Shown here piece after piece: positions 51,724 through 60,480 of a DNA stretch of 64,000 bases (its first letter is position 1; each line of letters starts with the position of its first letter). Source of the DNA: Phycisphaerales bacterium. Lineage in GTDB: Bacteria > Planctomycetota > Phycisphaerae > Phycisphaerales > UBA1924. The stretch covers positions 1 through 64,000 of the forward strand of contig JADLCM010000016.1 in NCBI GenBank assembly GCA_020847175.1, in the 5' to 3' direction. The notes beneath the pieces are model-generated. The model was not told the origin of the DNA. It ran no database searches and saw only the letters and a program-made list of their open reading frames with translations. A program made the position numbers and the translations under genes.

Positions 51724-53127
51724 TCAGTTGCAGGGGCCGACGAAGAGGTCGAGGTAGAAGAAGAAGTCATCGGCGTCGCTGTCGCCGTCCGGAACGCCGT
51801 AGGAGGGGTCGTTCGGATCGGAGGAGCCGGTGAGGTCGCCGTTGTTGGCGACGAAGAGGTCGAGGTAGTAGAAGAAGTCATCCGCGTCGGCATCGCCGTC
51901 GGGCACGCCGTAAGAAGGATCGTTGGGGTCGGAGCTGCCGGTCAGGTCAGCCGGGCAGGGGTTGGAGCTGTCCGCATCAACGGTGAGCTCGTAGGAGAGG
52001 TCGCCGGCGAGGTCGTAGATGCCGGGGCCGAGGTTGCCGTTGGTGCCCACGGGAATCTGGAAGCCCCACCACACGCCGAAGCCGGAGAGCATGATGTCGG
52101 TGTAGGTGGTGTCGCTGGCGTTGCCGTCGGCGGCGGGGTCAATGAGCGCGGGGTCAGCGGTCGGGCTGAAGAACCACGCCGGGCCACCGATTTCGCCGTT
52201 GCTGTCCACCGCGTCGTGGTCGCGGATGGGGAGGCTGTCGTAGGTGGGGATCACGATTCCATCTTGGCCGGTCGCGGTGCCGTCGGCCTGGTCGTCACCA
52301 CCGGTGAAGGAGATGCCGGTGCCGTTGTCGCCGTCGATGTGGCTGGGAGAGAAGTTCACCCAGTCCTGGCAGATGATGCCTTCGCCGGGGATCTCGATGG
52401 CGAGGGCGGTGAGGTCAACCGGCGCGATCGTGTAGAAGAACGAGGTGTTGGCGCCGAAGTTGAAGGTGAGGTTCACGCCGTTGACGAAGGCCGCGAAGTC
52501 GTCGTTGGGGTTGGTGGGCGTGCCGTTGTCATCGATGGCCCAGAAGAGGGTCACGAGGGTGTTCTGGCGCGCGATGTAGAAGTCGTCGTTGGGGTTGGTG
52601 GGCGTGCCGTTGTCGTCCTTCGACCAGTTGCGGACAGCAAACTTAGTGCGCATGCTGGTCCACGGAACCGTGTCGGTGCCGTTGACGTCGGCGATGCTCT
52701 CATCGAAGGCGAAGTCGTCGAAGATGCAGTCGGTCGCGGCCGTGACCGAGATGTCATCGTTGGGGTTGGTGGGCGTGCCGTTGTCGAGCGTGTAGGTGAA
52801 GGTGAGGGTGGGCGCGCCCGCCGCGCCGGTGGTGGTGAAGGTGCGGGTGATGTAGGCCGAGCCGGTGCCGGCGGCGTAGTTGGCGCCGTTCACCCAGGCC
52901 GCGTTCGGACGGTCGTCCGCAGCGTAGTGGCAGGTGTCGTAGGGCTCAACGATGGCGCGGCCTTCGCCGTGGCCGACGCCCGGACGGATGGTCTGGCCGG
53001 TGACCACGTTGGTCGCCGAGATCGGACGGATCGCCTTCTTGAACATGGGCGCCGTCTCAACCACGGGGTTGGCCAGGGCCGCCGAAGCAGCGCCGGCCAG
53101 GGTGACGAGAACCAAAGCCTTCTTCAT
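51724..53127 (-). CDS. Secreted protein with DNGTPTNPNDD repeats and two dockerin-like repeats
   Basis: The 467-residue protein has a signal peptide (MKKALVLVTLAGAASAALAN). The mature region is a low-charge beta-rich domain of unknown fold. An 11-residue motif, DNGTPTNPNDD, occurs three times at residues 115-125, 172-182 and 200-210. The underlying DNA is almost identical (30-nt copies at 52501, 52585 and 52756 of the plus strand, 29 or 30 matches). The C-terminus has two copies of LTGSSDPNDPSYGVPDGD-DADDFF-YLDLFV, the dockerin-like repeats also present at 3.2-3.45 kb. It is probably exported and bound to a surface partner by those repeats. GAGGAGTG precedes the ATG. Confidence 0.88.
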   Translation of the reverse strand: MKKALVLVTLAGAASAALANPVVETAPMFKKAIRPISATNVVTGQTIRPGVGHGEGRAIVEPYDTCHYAADDRPNAAWVNGANYAAGTGSAYITRTFTTTGAAGAPTLTFTYTLDNGTPTNPNDDISVTAATDCIFDDFAFDESIADVNGTDTVPWTSMRTKFAVRNWSKDDNGTPTNPNDDFYIARQNTLVTLFWAIDDNGTPTNPNDDFAAFVNGVNLTFNFGANTSFFYTIAPVDLTALAIEIPGEGIICQDWVNFSPSHIDGDNGTGISFTGGDDQADGTATGQDGIVIPTYDSLPIRDHDAVDSNGEIGGPAWFFSPTADPALIDPAADGNASDTTYTDIMLSGFGVWWGFQIPVGTNGNLGPGIYDLAGDLSYELTVDADSSNPCPADLTGSSDPNDPSYGVPDGDADADDFFYYLDLFVANNGDLTGSSDPNDPSYGVPDGDSDADDFFFYLDLFVGPCN

Positions 53128-53406
53128 AATGAACACTCCTCTTCGTGTTTCCACTCGCGGCGTCACTGCGCGTCACGCCGCCAACCCGGGACCAACCAGC
53201 CAAGGGCGTGGAATGTGCTCCACGTCCGTGGCACTCTCTCGCCTCGTCAGAACGTTGACGAGCGAGCGGGAACCAACCCCATCTCGCGATCGGGGGAAAC
53301 CCCTTCGCGAGCCCGCGCTTCACTCGAAGCGCGGCATCGGCGATTTCTCGCCGAGCGACCAAGTTGTGCACCGGTGGAATGCCACCTGCGCGCGACCTCT
53401 TCGCAA
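53128..53406 (-). promoter_or_regulatory. Structured 5' leader of the dockerin-repeat gene
   Basis: The leader of about 280 nt contains five perfect hairpins in order from the promoter: GGTGG-CATT-CCACC (53386-53373), TCGGCGA-GAAA-TCGCCGA with a GAAA tetraloop (53354-53337), a 9-bp stem around GAGT (53334-53313), CGTGGA-N6-TCCACG (53224-53207) and GCGGCGT-N11-ACGCCGC (53181-53157). No known riboswitch core was recognised. It may be a cis-regulatory RNA. The rest of the gap to carA (53441-53609) shows nothing. Confidence 0.45.
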
Positions 53407-53412
53407 TTGCCG

Positions 53413-53440
53413 AATATACCCAGTTGGCCCGGCATTGCAA
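53413..53440 (-). promoter_or_regulatory. Promoter of the dockerin-repeat gene
   Basis: TTGCAA (53440-53435), a 16-bp spacer and TATATT (53418-53413) form a good promoter. Transcription should start near 53406, about 280 nt before the ATG at 53127. Confidence 0.6.
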
Positions 53441-53609
53441 GAGGCATGGAAGGGTTTTCGCGGATTGTTGAACGATGCGGGGAGGCGAGCCAAGACCTCG
53501 GTCCCAAAACCCCGAAGAAATCCCGGGTTCAACGGCCCCAAGCCTCGTCAGAGCCATAATTTGGGAGACTTGGATTGGTAGCTCCCGCGCGGAAATCGCA
53601 GGCCAGGCC

Positions 53610-54809
53610 CTATAACCCTGAGTCGGAACGGACGGGTTCATGAGCCCGGGCCTTGGCCATCATGGCGACAAACTCATCGAAGAGATACGTCGAGTCGTGC
53701 GGGCCGGGCGACGCTTCCGGATGGTATTGGACCGCCAGCACCGGCTTGTTGATGAGGCGGAAGCCGGCAAGCGTCCCGTCATTCAAATGGATGTGGGTCG
53801 CGGCGGCGCCTTCGGGAAGGGAAGCCGGATCGACGGCGAAGCCGTGATTCTGGCTGGTGATCTCCACCCGTCCGGATCGGCTGTCGCGCACGGGCTGGTT
53901 CGCGCCCCGATGGCCGAACTTGAGCTTGTAGGTCCTCGCCCCCACCGCCAGCGCCAGCAACTGGTGCCCGAGGCAGATGCCGAAGGTCGGGATCGTCCTT
54001 GCGGATTCGGGGCCGACCAGGGCGCGCAGCGTCGCGATAGTCTTTGCAACGGCGGCAGGGTCACCCGGACCGTTGGAGATGAAGAGCCCGTCCGCCTCGC
54101 CCCGCTCGAACCGCGCGGAAATCTCCGAAGCGCTGATGTCGTGGGGCACGACCACGACCTCGCAGCCGCGCTCCGTGAGGTGACGGAGGATGTTGCGCTT
54201 GACCCCGCAGTCGAGGGCGAGCACGCGGTAGCGGGATGCGGCGGGCTGCGTGAAGGCGTCCCATTCGCCGAGGTCTTCGCTCCACGTGAAGGGGGCGTTG
54301 CACCCCACCGCGGGCACGAGGTTCTGGCCTTCCATCTCGGGGCTCCGCCGGAGGAGCCCCAGCAGCGCCTCACCGGAGAGCGCGACATCGTCCGTGAGGA
54401 TTGCCCGCATGGCCCCCCGGTTGCGTATGCGGAGGGTGATCGCCCGGGTATCGACGCTGTGGAGACCGAGCACACCATGCCGGGCGAGATAGGTGTCGAG
54501 GGTGGCAGAGGCGCGGTAGTTGGAGTGGTGCCGCGCGAGCTCGCGGATGACGAAGCCCGCGACACGGACCTTGGTGCTTTCGAGGTCTTCGTCGTTGACG
54601 CCGGTGTTGCCGATGAGCGGGAACGTCTCGACGAGAATCTGGCCGGTGTAGGAGGGGTCGGTGAGCGACTCCTGGTACCCGCACATCGCGGTGTTGAAGA
54701 CGAGCTCGGCGGTCACGGTGCGGCCGGACGCGCCGAACCCCTGCCCGCAGAAGACCGAGCCGTCCTCGAGTACGAGGCGGGCGGGACGATGGCGAGTGGT
54801 CGGGGTCAT
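53610..54809 (-). CDS. carA: Carbamoyl-phosphate synthase small (glutaminase) subunit
   Basis: CarA hydrolyses glutamine and passes ammonia to CarB for carbamoyl phosphate, which feeds pyrimidine and arginine synthesis. The 399-residue protein has the N-terminal motifs LVFNTAMCGYQESLTDPSY and GITLRIRNRG-type folds, then the class I amidotransferase domain with LDCGVKRNILR, ISNGPGDP, the nucleophile loop GICLGHQLLALAVG, and the His/Glu pair in VQYHPEASPGPHD. The ATG at 54809 is chosen because a TATTAT box stands nine bases upstream. carB is not in the window. Confidence 0.95.
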   Translation of the reverse strand: MTPTTRHRPARLVLEDGSVFCGQGFGASGRTVTAELVFNTAMCGYQESLTDPSYTGQILVETFPLIGNTGVNDEDLESTKVRVAGFVIRELARHHSNYRASATLDTYLARHGVLGLHSVDTRAITLRIRNRGAMRAILTDDVALSGEALLGLLRRSPEMEGQNLVPAVGCNAPFTWSEDLGEWDAFTQPAASRYRVLALDCGVKRNILRHLTERGCEVVVVPHDISASEISARFERGEADGLFISNGPGDPAAVAKTIATLRALVGPESARTIPTFGICLGHQLLALAVGARTYKLKFGHRGANQPVRDSRSGRVEITSQNHGFAVDPASLPEGAAATHIHLNDGTLAGFRLINKPVLAVQYHPEASPGPHDSTYLFDEFVAMMAKARAHEPVRSDSGL

Positions 54810-54817
54810 CAAGGCGT

Positions 54818-54824
54818 GATAATA
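54818..54824. promoter_or_regulatory. Shared -10 region of divergent carA and priA
   Basis: GATAAT (plus, 54818-54823, eight bases before the priA ATG) and TATTAT (minus, 54824-54819, nine bases before the carA ATG) use the same bases. Both promoters would have to lie in the 22-bp gap with -35 elements inside the opposite genes. Confidence 0.5.
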
Positions 54825-54831
54825 CGCACGC

Positions 54832-57303
54832 ATGGCGCAGCTCTCGATGTTCAGGCCGGGCGAATCGCGGGGCGGGGTGTACCTGCGCGTGGCGGTGGAG
54901 CGCGGCATCCGAGATGCCGAGGAATCGACGCTGGTGTACCACAGCCCGGAGGCGGACATCGAAGTGGGCGAGCGGGTGGAAGTGCCGCTTCGCGGCAGCA
55001 GGAAGCCGGTCGGGGGGATCGTCGTCGAAGTTGGCGGGGAGACGATTCTCGGCGGGCTCGACCCCGGACGGGTGAAGGGGATTCAGACCCGGACCGGAGC
55101 CCGACTTCCGCCCGACCTGGTGGAACTCGCGGAATGGATGGCGTCTTACTACCTCTGCCCGCTGGGCATGGTGATGGCAACCATGATGCCTGCGGCGGTG
55201 AAACACCGGACGGGACTGCGGAAGCGCATGGGGCTCGCCCTGCACCCAGGCGCCCCTGGCGCGGGGGCGGCGCCCAAGCTGTCTCCGGGGGCGCGGCAGG
55301 CGCTGGATGCGATCGGCGGGGTCGAGCCGAACGCCTGGCCGGTCGAGGCGAAGGCGCTGGCCCGGCGGCTGGGGCTCAGGAGCGTGGCCCCGCTCAACGC
55401 GCTCGTTCGCGCGGGGATTCTGAAGGAAGTGGCGTTTGAGGAGGTCCGATCGCGGGCGCCTGCCTTTGACGAGCGAGAAGCGAGCGCGCCGGAAGCGCCG
55501 GGAGAGAGTCCGCCAGCACCGGGAGGACCTCCCCTGACCGACGAGCAGCGGGCAGCCTGCGAGGCGATCGCCGGAGCGGGAGGGGGATTCGGTGTGCATC
55601 TTCTCCGCGGGGTGACAGGGTCGGGCAAGACCGAGGTGTACCTGCGGGTGCTCCGACGCGCGGTGGATGCGGGGTACTCGGCCCTGGTGCTGGTGCCCGA
55701 GATCGCGCTCACCCCCCAGACGAGCAGGCGGTTCGTCGAGCGGCTGGGTGATGCAGGGGTCGCGGTGCTCCACTCGGGGCTGTCGGGGGCGGAACGACAT
55801 CGGCAGTGGGCGCTGGCCTCCGGCGGGCAGGCCCGGGTCGTCGTGGGCGCAAGGAGCGCCGTGTTCGCGCCGCTTGCCCACCTGGGCGTGATCGTGGTGG
55901 ACGAAGAGCACGACGGCTCGTACAAGCAGGATCAGCTGCCGCGCTACAACGCGCGGGATGTCGCGATCAAGCGAGCGCAACTGACGGGAGCGCGGGTCAT
56001 TCTCGGCTCGGCGACGCCCAGCCTGGAGAGCTGGCACAACGCGACGGGGCCCCAGGCCCGGTACGCGCTCTGCGAGATGACGAGGCGGGTCGGCGCGGCT
56101 CAACTGCCCGAGGTTCGGGTGGTGGACCTCGGCCAAGCAGGCCGGCGCCTGCACGGGGCGCAGGGGCAGACGATGGTCGCGATCTCGGAGCCCCTGCGCC
56201 AGGCGATGCGGGCGACGCTCCGGGACAGGCGGCAGGTCATCCTGCTCCTCAACCGGCGCGGGTACGCGAGTTACGTGTGCTGCGCCAGCCAGTCGTGCGG
56301 GTGGCGCATGCCGTGCGAGGCGTGCGACGCGGCGATGGTGCTACACCGGGGTCGGCACATGCCGCGCGGCCAGTTGGTGCGCTGCCACCACTGCCTCGCG
56401 GAGCAACTGGTGCCCGCGATCTGCCCGGTGTGCGGCAAGAAGACAATCTCGCTGGGCCTCGGCACTCAACGAGTGGAAGAAGAGCTGGCGCGTGAGTTCG
56501 GGCTTGCGGCGGGTGAAGACCTGCTGCGCGTGGATTCGGACACCATGGCTTCGGCACGCGACTACTTCGCGGCGCTCGACCGCTTTGCGCGGGGCGAGGC
56601 CCGAGTGATGCTCGGCACGCAGATGATCGCGAAGGGGCTGGACTTTCCCGGGGTGGGACTGGTCGGCGTCATCAGCGCGGACACGGCGCTCAATCTGCCG
56701 GACTTCCGATCGGCCGAGCGGACGTTTCAGCTGGTGAGCCAGGTGGCGGGGCGCGCGGGGCGAGGGAACGAGCCGGGGCTGGTCATCGTCCAGACCATGA
56801 GCCCGGGGGCGACGGCGATCCGGTGCGCGGCCCGGCACGACTACGTCGGGTTTGCGTCCGCCGAACTTGCCGTGCGCGCGGGCGCCGGGCTGCCTCCCTT
56901 TGCGCGGATGGCCCGCATCGTCTGCCGCGACACGGCGCTGGGAAAGGCCGAGCAGGCTTCTGAGACGCTGGCGCGTGCGCTGCGCGATGGCGCTGCGGCG
57001 ATCAATCGAGAGGCCGGCACCGGAGTGCGGGAGCGGGGCGGCCGGCACGCGGACCAGCCCGGCCCGGCGGGCGCGAAAGATGCGCGCGGCGGCATGCCCA
57101 TAAGCCCGGTCCGGCGTGTGCGGATCGAGGGCCCGCAGCCTTGCACGATTGCGCGCATCAGCGACCACTACCGGATCGAGGTGATCGTCGTCGCGCCCGA
57201 TGCGGGCGTGCTGCGCAGGGTGCTGGCGCCGCTGCGCGACCAGGGGCTGCTGCTTTCCGATGCCCACACGGCAATCGATGTCGACCCGCTCGTGCTTCTT
57301 TAG
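54832..57303 (+). CDS. priA: Primosomal replication-restart helicase PriA
   Basis: PriA restarts stalled replication forks by recognising D-loop and fork structures and loading the replicative helicase. The 823-residue protein has an N-terminal DNA-binding part, helicase motif I GVTGSGKTEVYLR, motif II VDEEHD, and the zinc region with four pairs of cysteines (YVCCASQSCGWRMPCEAC, LVRCHHCLAEQL, ICPVCGKK). Motifs V and VI appear as LGTQMIAKGLDFPGV and SQVAGRAGRG. A 40-residue Gly/Arg-rich insertion precedes the C-terminal domain. The start lies 22 bp from the divergent carA start. Confidence 0.95.
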   Translation: MAQLSMFRPGESRGGVYLRVAVERGIRDAEESTLVYHSPEADIEVGERVEVPLRGSRKPVGGIVVEVGGETILGGLDPGRVKGIQTRTGARLPPDLVELAEWMASYYLCPLGMVMATMMPAAVKHRTGLRKRMGLALHPGAPGAGAAPKLSPGARQALDAIGGVEPNAWPVEAKALARRLGLRSVAPLNALVRAGILKEVAFEEVRSRAPAFDEREASAPEAPGESPPAPGGPPLTDEQRAACEAIAGAGGGFGVHLLRGVTGSGKTEVYLRVLRRAVDAGYSALVLVPEIALTPQTSRRFVERLGDAGVAVLHSGLSGAERHRQWALASGGQARVVVGARSAVFAPLAHLGVIVVDEEHDGSYKQDQLPRYNARDVAIKRAQLTGARVILGSATPSLESWHNATGPQARYALCEMTRRVGAAQLPEVRVVDLGQAGRRLHGAQGQTMVAISEPLRQAMRATLRDRRQVILLLNRRGYASYVCCASQSCGWRMPCEACDAAMVLHRGRHMPRGQLVRCHHCLAEQLVPAICPVCGKKTISLGLGTQRVEEELAREFGLAAGEDLLRVDSDTMASARDYFAALDRFARGEARVMLGTQMIAKGLDFPGVGLVGVISADTALNLPDFRSAERTFQLVSQVAGRAGRGNEPGLVIVQTMSPGATAIRCAARHDYVGFASAELAVRAGAGLPPFARMARIVCRDTALGKAEQASETLARALRDGAAAINREAGTGVRERGGRHADQPGPAGAKDARGGMPISPVRRVRIEGPQPCTIARISDHYRIEVIVVAPDAGVLRRVLAPLRDQGLLLSDAHTAIDVDPLVLL

Positions 57304-57464
57304 CGCCGGGGCGAGGCGAATCGGCGTCAGAACCTGCGAGAGGCCGCAACCCGGCACACGGACTTCGCAAGCGGCACGGGCCGGGCCGCCGAACAACCGG
57401 AATTCGTGGGGCGCCCGGGGGCCGATCTGCCGATGGATCGCGAATCGCGCGCGAGGCGTGCTCG

Positions 57465-57470
57465 TATACT
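57465..57470 (+). promoter_or_regulatory. Candidate -10 box of the kinase gene
   Basis: TATACT lies 25 bases before the ATG at 57496, with GAAGGAAC and GAAGGG between. No clear -35 is seen. Confidence 0.45.
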
Positions 57471-57495
57471 GAAGGAACTCGAAGGGTCAACGGGC

Positions 57496-60369
57496 ATGAG
57501 CGGAGTGCTGGAAGAGGATGATCTGCTTCGGAGCGTGCCGCGCCTGTGCGGATACCCGGTGCTGGACCCGTGCGTGATGTACGACTTCATCGGGGGAGGG
57601 GGGATGGCGGCGGTGTACCGCGCGCATCACCTCAACCTGGAGGTCGAGGTTGCGGTCAAGTGCCTGAAGGCGGCGAGCGATCATCCTTCGGCCCTGGCTC
57701 GATTCCAGGATGAAGCCAAGGTTGCGGCGCGGATCAAGAGTCCGAACCTGATCGGCGTCTACGACGTGCGCCACGCCCACAACCTGAACTACATCGTCAT
57801 GGAGTTGGTGGACGGCGAGAGCGTGGCCGAGCGGATCCGCCGGAAGTCGAGATTGAGCGCGCCGGAGGCATTGGCGATCACCATCCAGGCCACGCGCGGG
57901 CTGGCGGCAGCGCACGCGAAGGAAGTGATCCACCGCGATGTCAAACCCGGCAACGTGCTGGTGTCGAGCACGGGCGAAGTCAAGCTCGCTGATCTGGGCA
58001 TCGCGCGGTCGGCACGCACGGGCGACACGCTGGTCACGGACGCACGGCTCATCATCGGCACGCCGCAGTACATGCCGCCGGAACAGTTCCGGGGCGCGAC
58101 GCGCGTGAGCAAGCAGAGCGACATCTACTCGATGGGCGCGACGCTCTGGTACCAGTTGACGGGGGTGGATCCGTTCTCAGGGCTGGACTTTGACGGGGTT
58201 GAAGACGCCGTGATGAACCAGGGGCTGCCCGACCCCCGCGCGACAGTCCAGGATGCGCCAGCGCGCGTCGCGGAGATCATCCGCGTGGCGACACAGCGCG
58301 AGGCCGGCGCGCGGTATCCGAACGCGGATGCGTTTGTCGAAGCAATGTCTGCCGCGCTCGCCGAACTGGGAGGAGCGCCCGCGCTGATCGACCCCAAGGC
58401 CGGGGCGACCCGGCACGCCCGGCTGAGCCCCCCGACCCGAGAGGTCACCAAGGAGATCCGGACCAAGTTGGCGTCGGGGACGAAGCTTCCGCCGACGATG
58501 GTGCAGGGAACCCGATCGGCGGACGGGCCGGGGGCCGTGCCCGCGATCCAGCCGGCCCAGCGGGCGTCGCTGGGCGCGAAAGTGGGCGCAGTTGCGGCGT
58601 CGGTGCTGCTGGTGTCGGCGGGTGTCGTGATCGCGATGAACGTGACGAAAGGGCCGACGCCCGCGCCGGGACCGGGGCCGAGCCCCACCCCGGACGGAGG
58701 AGACGCACGGATCAAGGACGCCGAGGCGCGGCTGGCGGCAGCGATCAAGGGCGCCAAGCTTGACGAGGCGATCCTCACGCTCGGAGAACTTCGCGGGCTG
58801 CCCGGGGTGCGGGCGACCGACCTCGCCGCGGCGGAGGCGTCCGTACTTGGGGCCGTTTCGAAGGCCGCGGAGGGTCATGCGGCCGAGTCGCGATGGGACG
58901 AGGCGTTCGCCCTGCTGAGCCGGGCGAGCACCCAGGGCGGGATGACCCCAGAAGACCTGAAGCCGGTCAAGGATCGCGTGTTCGAGGCGTACCAGAAGGG
59001 GGTGGCTGGGCGGCTTGACGCGGCGCTCGGATCGAATGACTGGAAGGCCTGCGAAGAGATGCTCGCGGGGCTGCGCCGCGAGAACCGGCTGACCGAGGGC
59101 GAGATTGCGTCGCTGGCGCGCCGGTACAAGGATGCGCTGCTCGGGTTTGTGAGCACGAGGCTGGATGCCGCGGAGGGGCAGGACAACCAGGCGCAGGCAT
59201 CGGCACTCATGGCGCTCGTCGATGCCTCTCCCGAGTTCAGTGACGCGGAGAAGCAGCGATTCGCGAGCGAACGGGCACAGATCCGGCGGCGCATCCGCGC
59301 GGACCGGGCGGTAGAACGCAAGGATCCGGCGGCGCTGAAGGCCGCCATCGACGACATGCAGGGTGCGGGCGAACTGGTCGGCCCGTACCTCGCCCAACTG
59401 CGCGACTTGCGCGAGGCGATCATCGCCGAGGCGATCGAGACTGCGAAGCGCACGGGAGACTTCGGAACCGCACGGCTTGTCCAGATCGAGCAATGCATCC
59501 TGCTCGGACTGCCGATGGAGGAAACGGCCCGACGAAGTGCGGCCCTGGACGAACTGTACCTTGCCGACCGGCAGGAGCGGATCAACCTGCACCTCCGCGG
59601 CAAGGCGTGGCCGGAAGCCCTCGGCCTGCTCGCTGAACTCGCCGCGACCAAGCGATTCGCGTCGGAGGCGTACGTTGACAAGGTGCGCGACGCGGTTGAC
59701 GGATTTCGGGGCAGCGTGGCCACGATGTCGCCGATCTTCCGCACCGGCCCGCTGGATCTCTCCGGCGTGCGCGAGTCGCTGACCACCCTGAGCGATGTCA
59801 GCCCCGATGCCGCGATGCTCCTGGCCGACGGCCTGACCTGGTACCGCGATACCGGGGCGATGCTCGCATACCAGCCGGGCGAAGGGGAGTTCATCATCGG
59901 GCAACTCCGCCGTGCCTCAGCGGCCCACCCCCGGGCCTACTTCGCGATGGGGGACTACGCGGCCCGGAACGCGATCGACAAGATTGACTCGAAGCTGGAG
60001 GGGAGAATCGTGCGGGGGCTGACGGCGTACGGGGACGGGGCCCGCCTCGGCGACGGTGACTGCCTGGCGCGCCTCGGGCAGTTCGCGTCGGCGGTGCAAC
60101 TCGACCCGAGTGTCTCGGACGTGCTCCCCGCCTCGGTCATCGATCGCATCAAGGAGCTCGGAGACCCGTTGGAACTCTTCACCAAGGCCGTCGACACGGG
60201 GACCCCCCTGGCGGAATACTTGTACGCCGACTACGTGTCGAAGGCCCCGAACTCGGTCCGCGGCCCAGCGGGAAGCCCCGTGCGGGCGCGCGCGTTAGAA
60301 TGCGCCCAGCGAAGTTTGTCCCGCGGGTTCCCCGATTGTCACGAGATTATCACAGTGCTGGGCCAGTGA
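57496..60369 (+). CDS. Transmembrane Ser/Thr protein kinase with a large extracytoplasmic helical domain
   Basis: The 957-residue protein has an N-terminal PknB-like kinase domain: glycine loop GGGGMAAV at about 33-40, Lys55 in VAVKCL, catalytic HRDVKPGNVL with Asp148, and the metal loop as DLGIAR with Asp166 (Leu in place of the usual Phe). A Pro/Ala linker leads to one membrane helix at about 361-382 (VGAVAASVLLVSAGVVIAM). The 570 residues beyond it are mostly helical with repeated Sel1/TPR-like segments (PLELFTKAVDTGTPLAEYLY). The layout suggests a receptor kinase sensing an envelope signal. The start at 57496 follows GAAGGG. Confidence 0.9.
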   Translation: MSGVLEEDDLLRSVPRLCGYPVLDPCVMYDFIGGGGMAAVYRAHHLNLEVEVAVKCLKAASDHPSALARFQDEAKVAARIKSPNLIGVYDVRHAHNLNYIVMELVDGESVAERIRRKSRLSAPEALAITIQATRGLAAAHAKEVIHRDVKPGNVLVSSTGEVKLADLGIARSARTGDTLVTDARLIIGTPQYMPPEQFRGATRVSKQSDIYSMGATLWYQLTGVDPFSGLDFDGVEDAVMNQGLPDPRATVQDAPARVAEIIRVATQREAGARYPNADAFVEAMSAALAELGGAPALIDPKAGATRHARLSPPTREVTKEIRTKLASGTKLPPTMVQGTRSADGPGAVPAIQPAQRASLGAKVGAVAASVLLVSAGVVIAMNVTKGPTPAPGPGPSPTPDGGDARIKDAEARLAAAIKGAKLDEAILTLGELRGLPGVRATDLAAAEASVLGAVSKAAEGHAAESRWDEAFALLSRASTQGGMTPEDLKPVKDRVFEAYQKGVAGRLDAALGSNDWKACEEMLAGLRRENRLTEGEIASLARRYKDALLGFVSTRLDAAEGQDNQAQASALMALVDASPEFSDAEKQRFASERAQIRRRIRADRAVERKDPAALKAAIDDMQGAGELVGPYLAQLRDLREAIIAEAIETAKRTGDFGTARLVQIEQCILLGLPMEETARRSAALDELYLADRQERINLHLRGKAWPEALGLLAELAATKRFASEAYVDKVRDAVDGFRGSVATMSPIFRTGPLDLSGVRESLTTLSDVSPDAAMLLADGLTWYRDTGAMLAYQPGEGEFIIGQLRRASAAHPRAYFAMGDYAARNAIDKIDSKLEGRIVRGLTAYGDGARLGDGDCLARLGQFASAVQLDPSVSDVLPASVIDRIKELGDPLELFTKAVDTGTPLAEYLYADYVSKAPNSVRGPAGSPVRARALECAQRSLSRGFPDCHEIITVLGQ

Positions 60370-60408
60370 TCACCGGCGCGCCGTGGCGCGGCGGGGCCAC
60401 CTTTCTGT

Positions 60409-60414
60409 TATGCT
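60409..60414 (+). promoter_or_regulatory. Candidate -10 box of the lipoprotein gene
   Basis: TATGCT lies 66 bases before the ATG at 60481. Confidence 0.35.
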
Positions 60415-60480
60415 TAGCCATGCTCCTCGGTGGGCCGGCTCGTGGAGTGCGTGCCCGCCCCGGGGCGAGAGGACATTGAC

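Noticed and set aside
52501..52785. CRISPR-like direct repeats of 30 nt
   Set aside because: The three copies are in frame, encode the same peptide and have spacers of 54 and 141 nt; no leader or cas gene is present.
51583..53559. Plus-strand Val/Gly-rich frame opposite the dockerin-repeat gene
   Set aside because: Its repetitive composition is explained by the antisense of Asp/Asn-rich repeats; the minus-strand gene has a signal peptide, promoter and terminator.
53640..55439. Plus-strand frame over carA and the start of priA
   Set aside because: It overlaps two well-supported genes and has no conserved motif.
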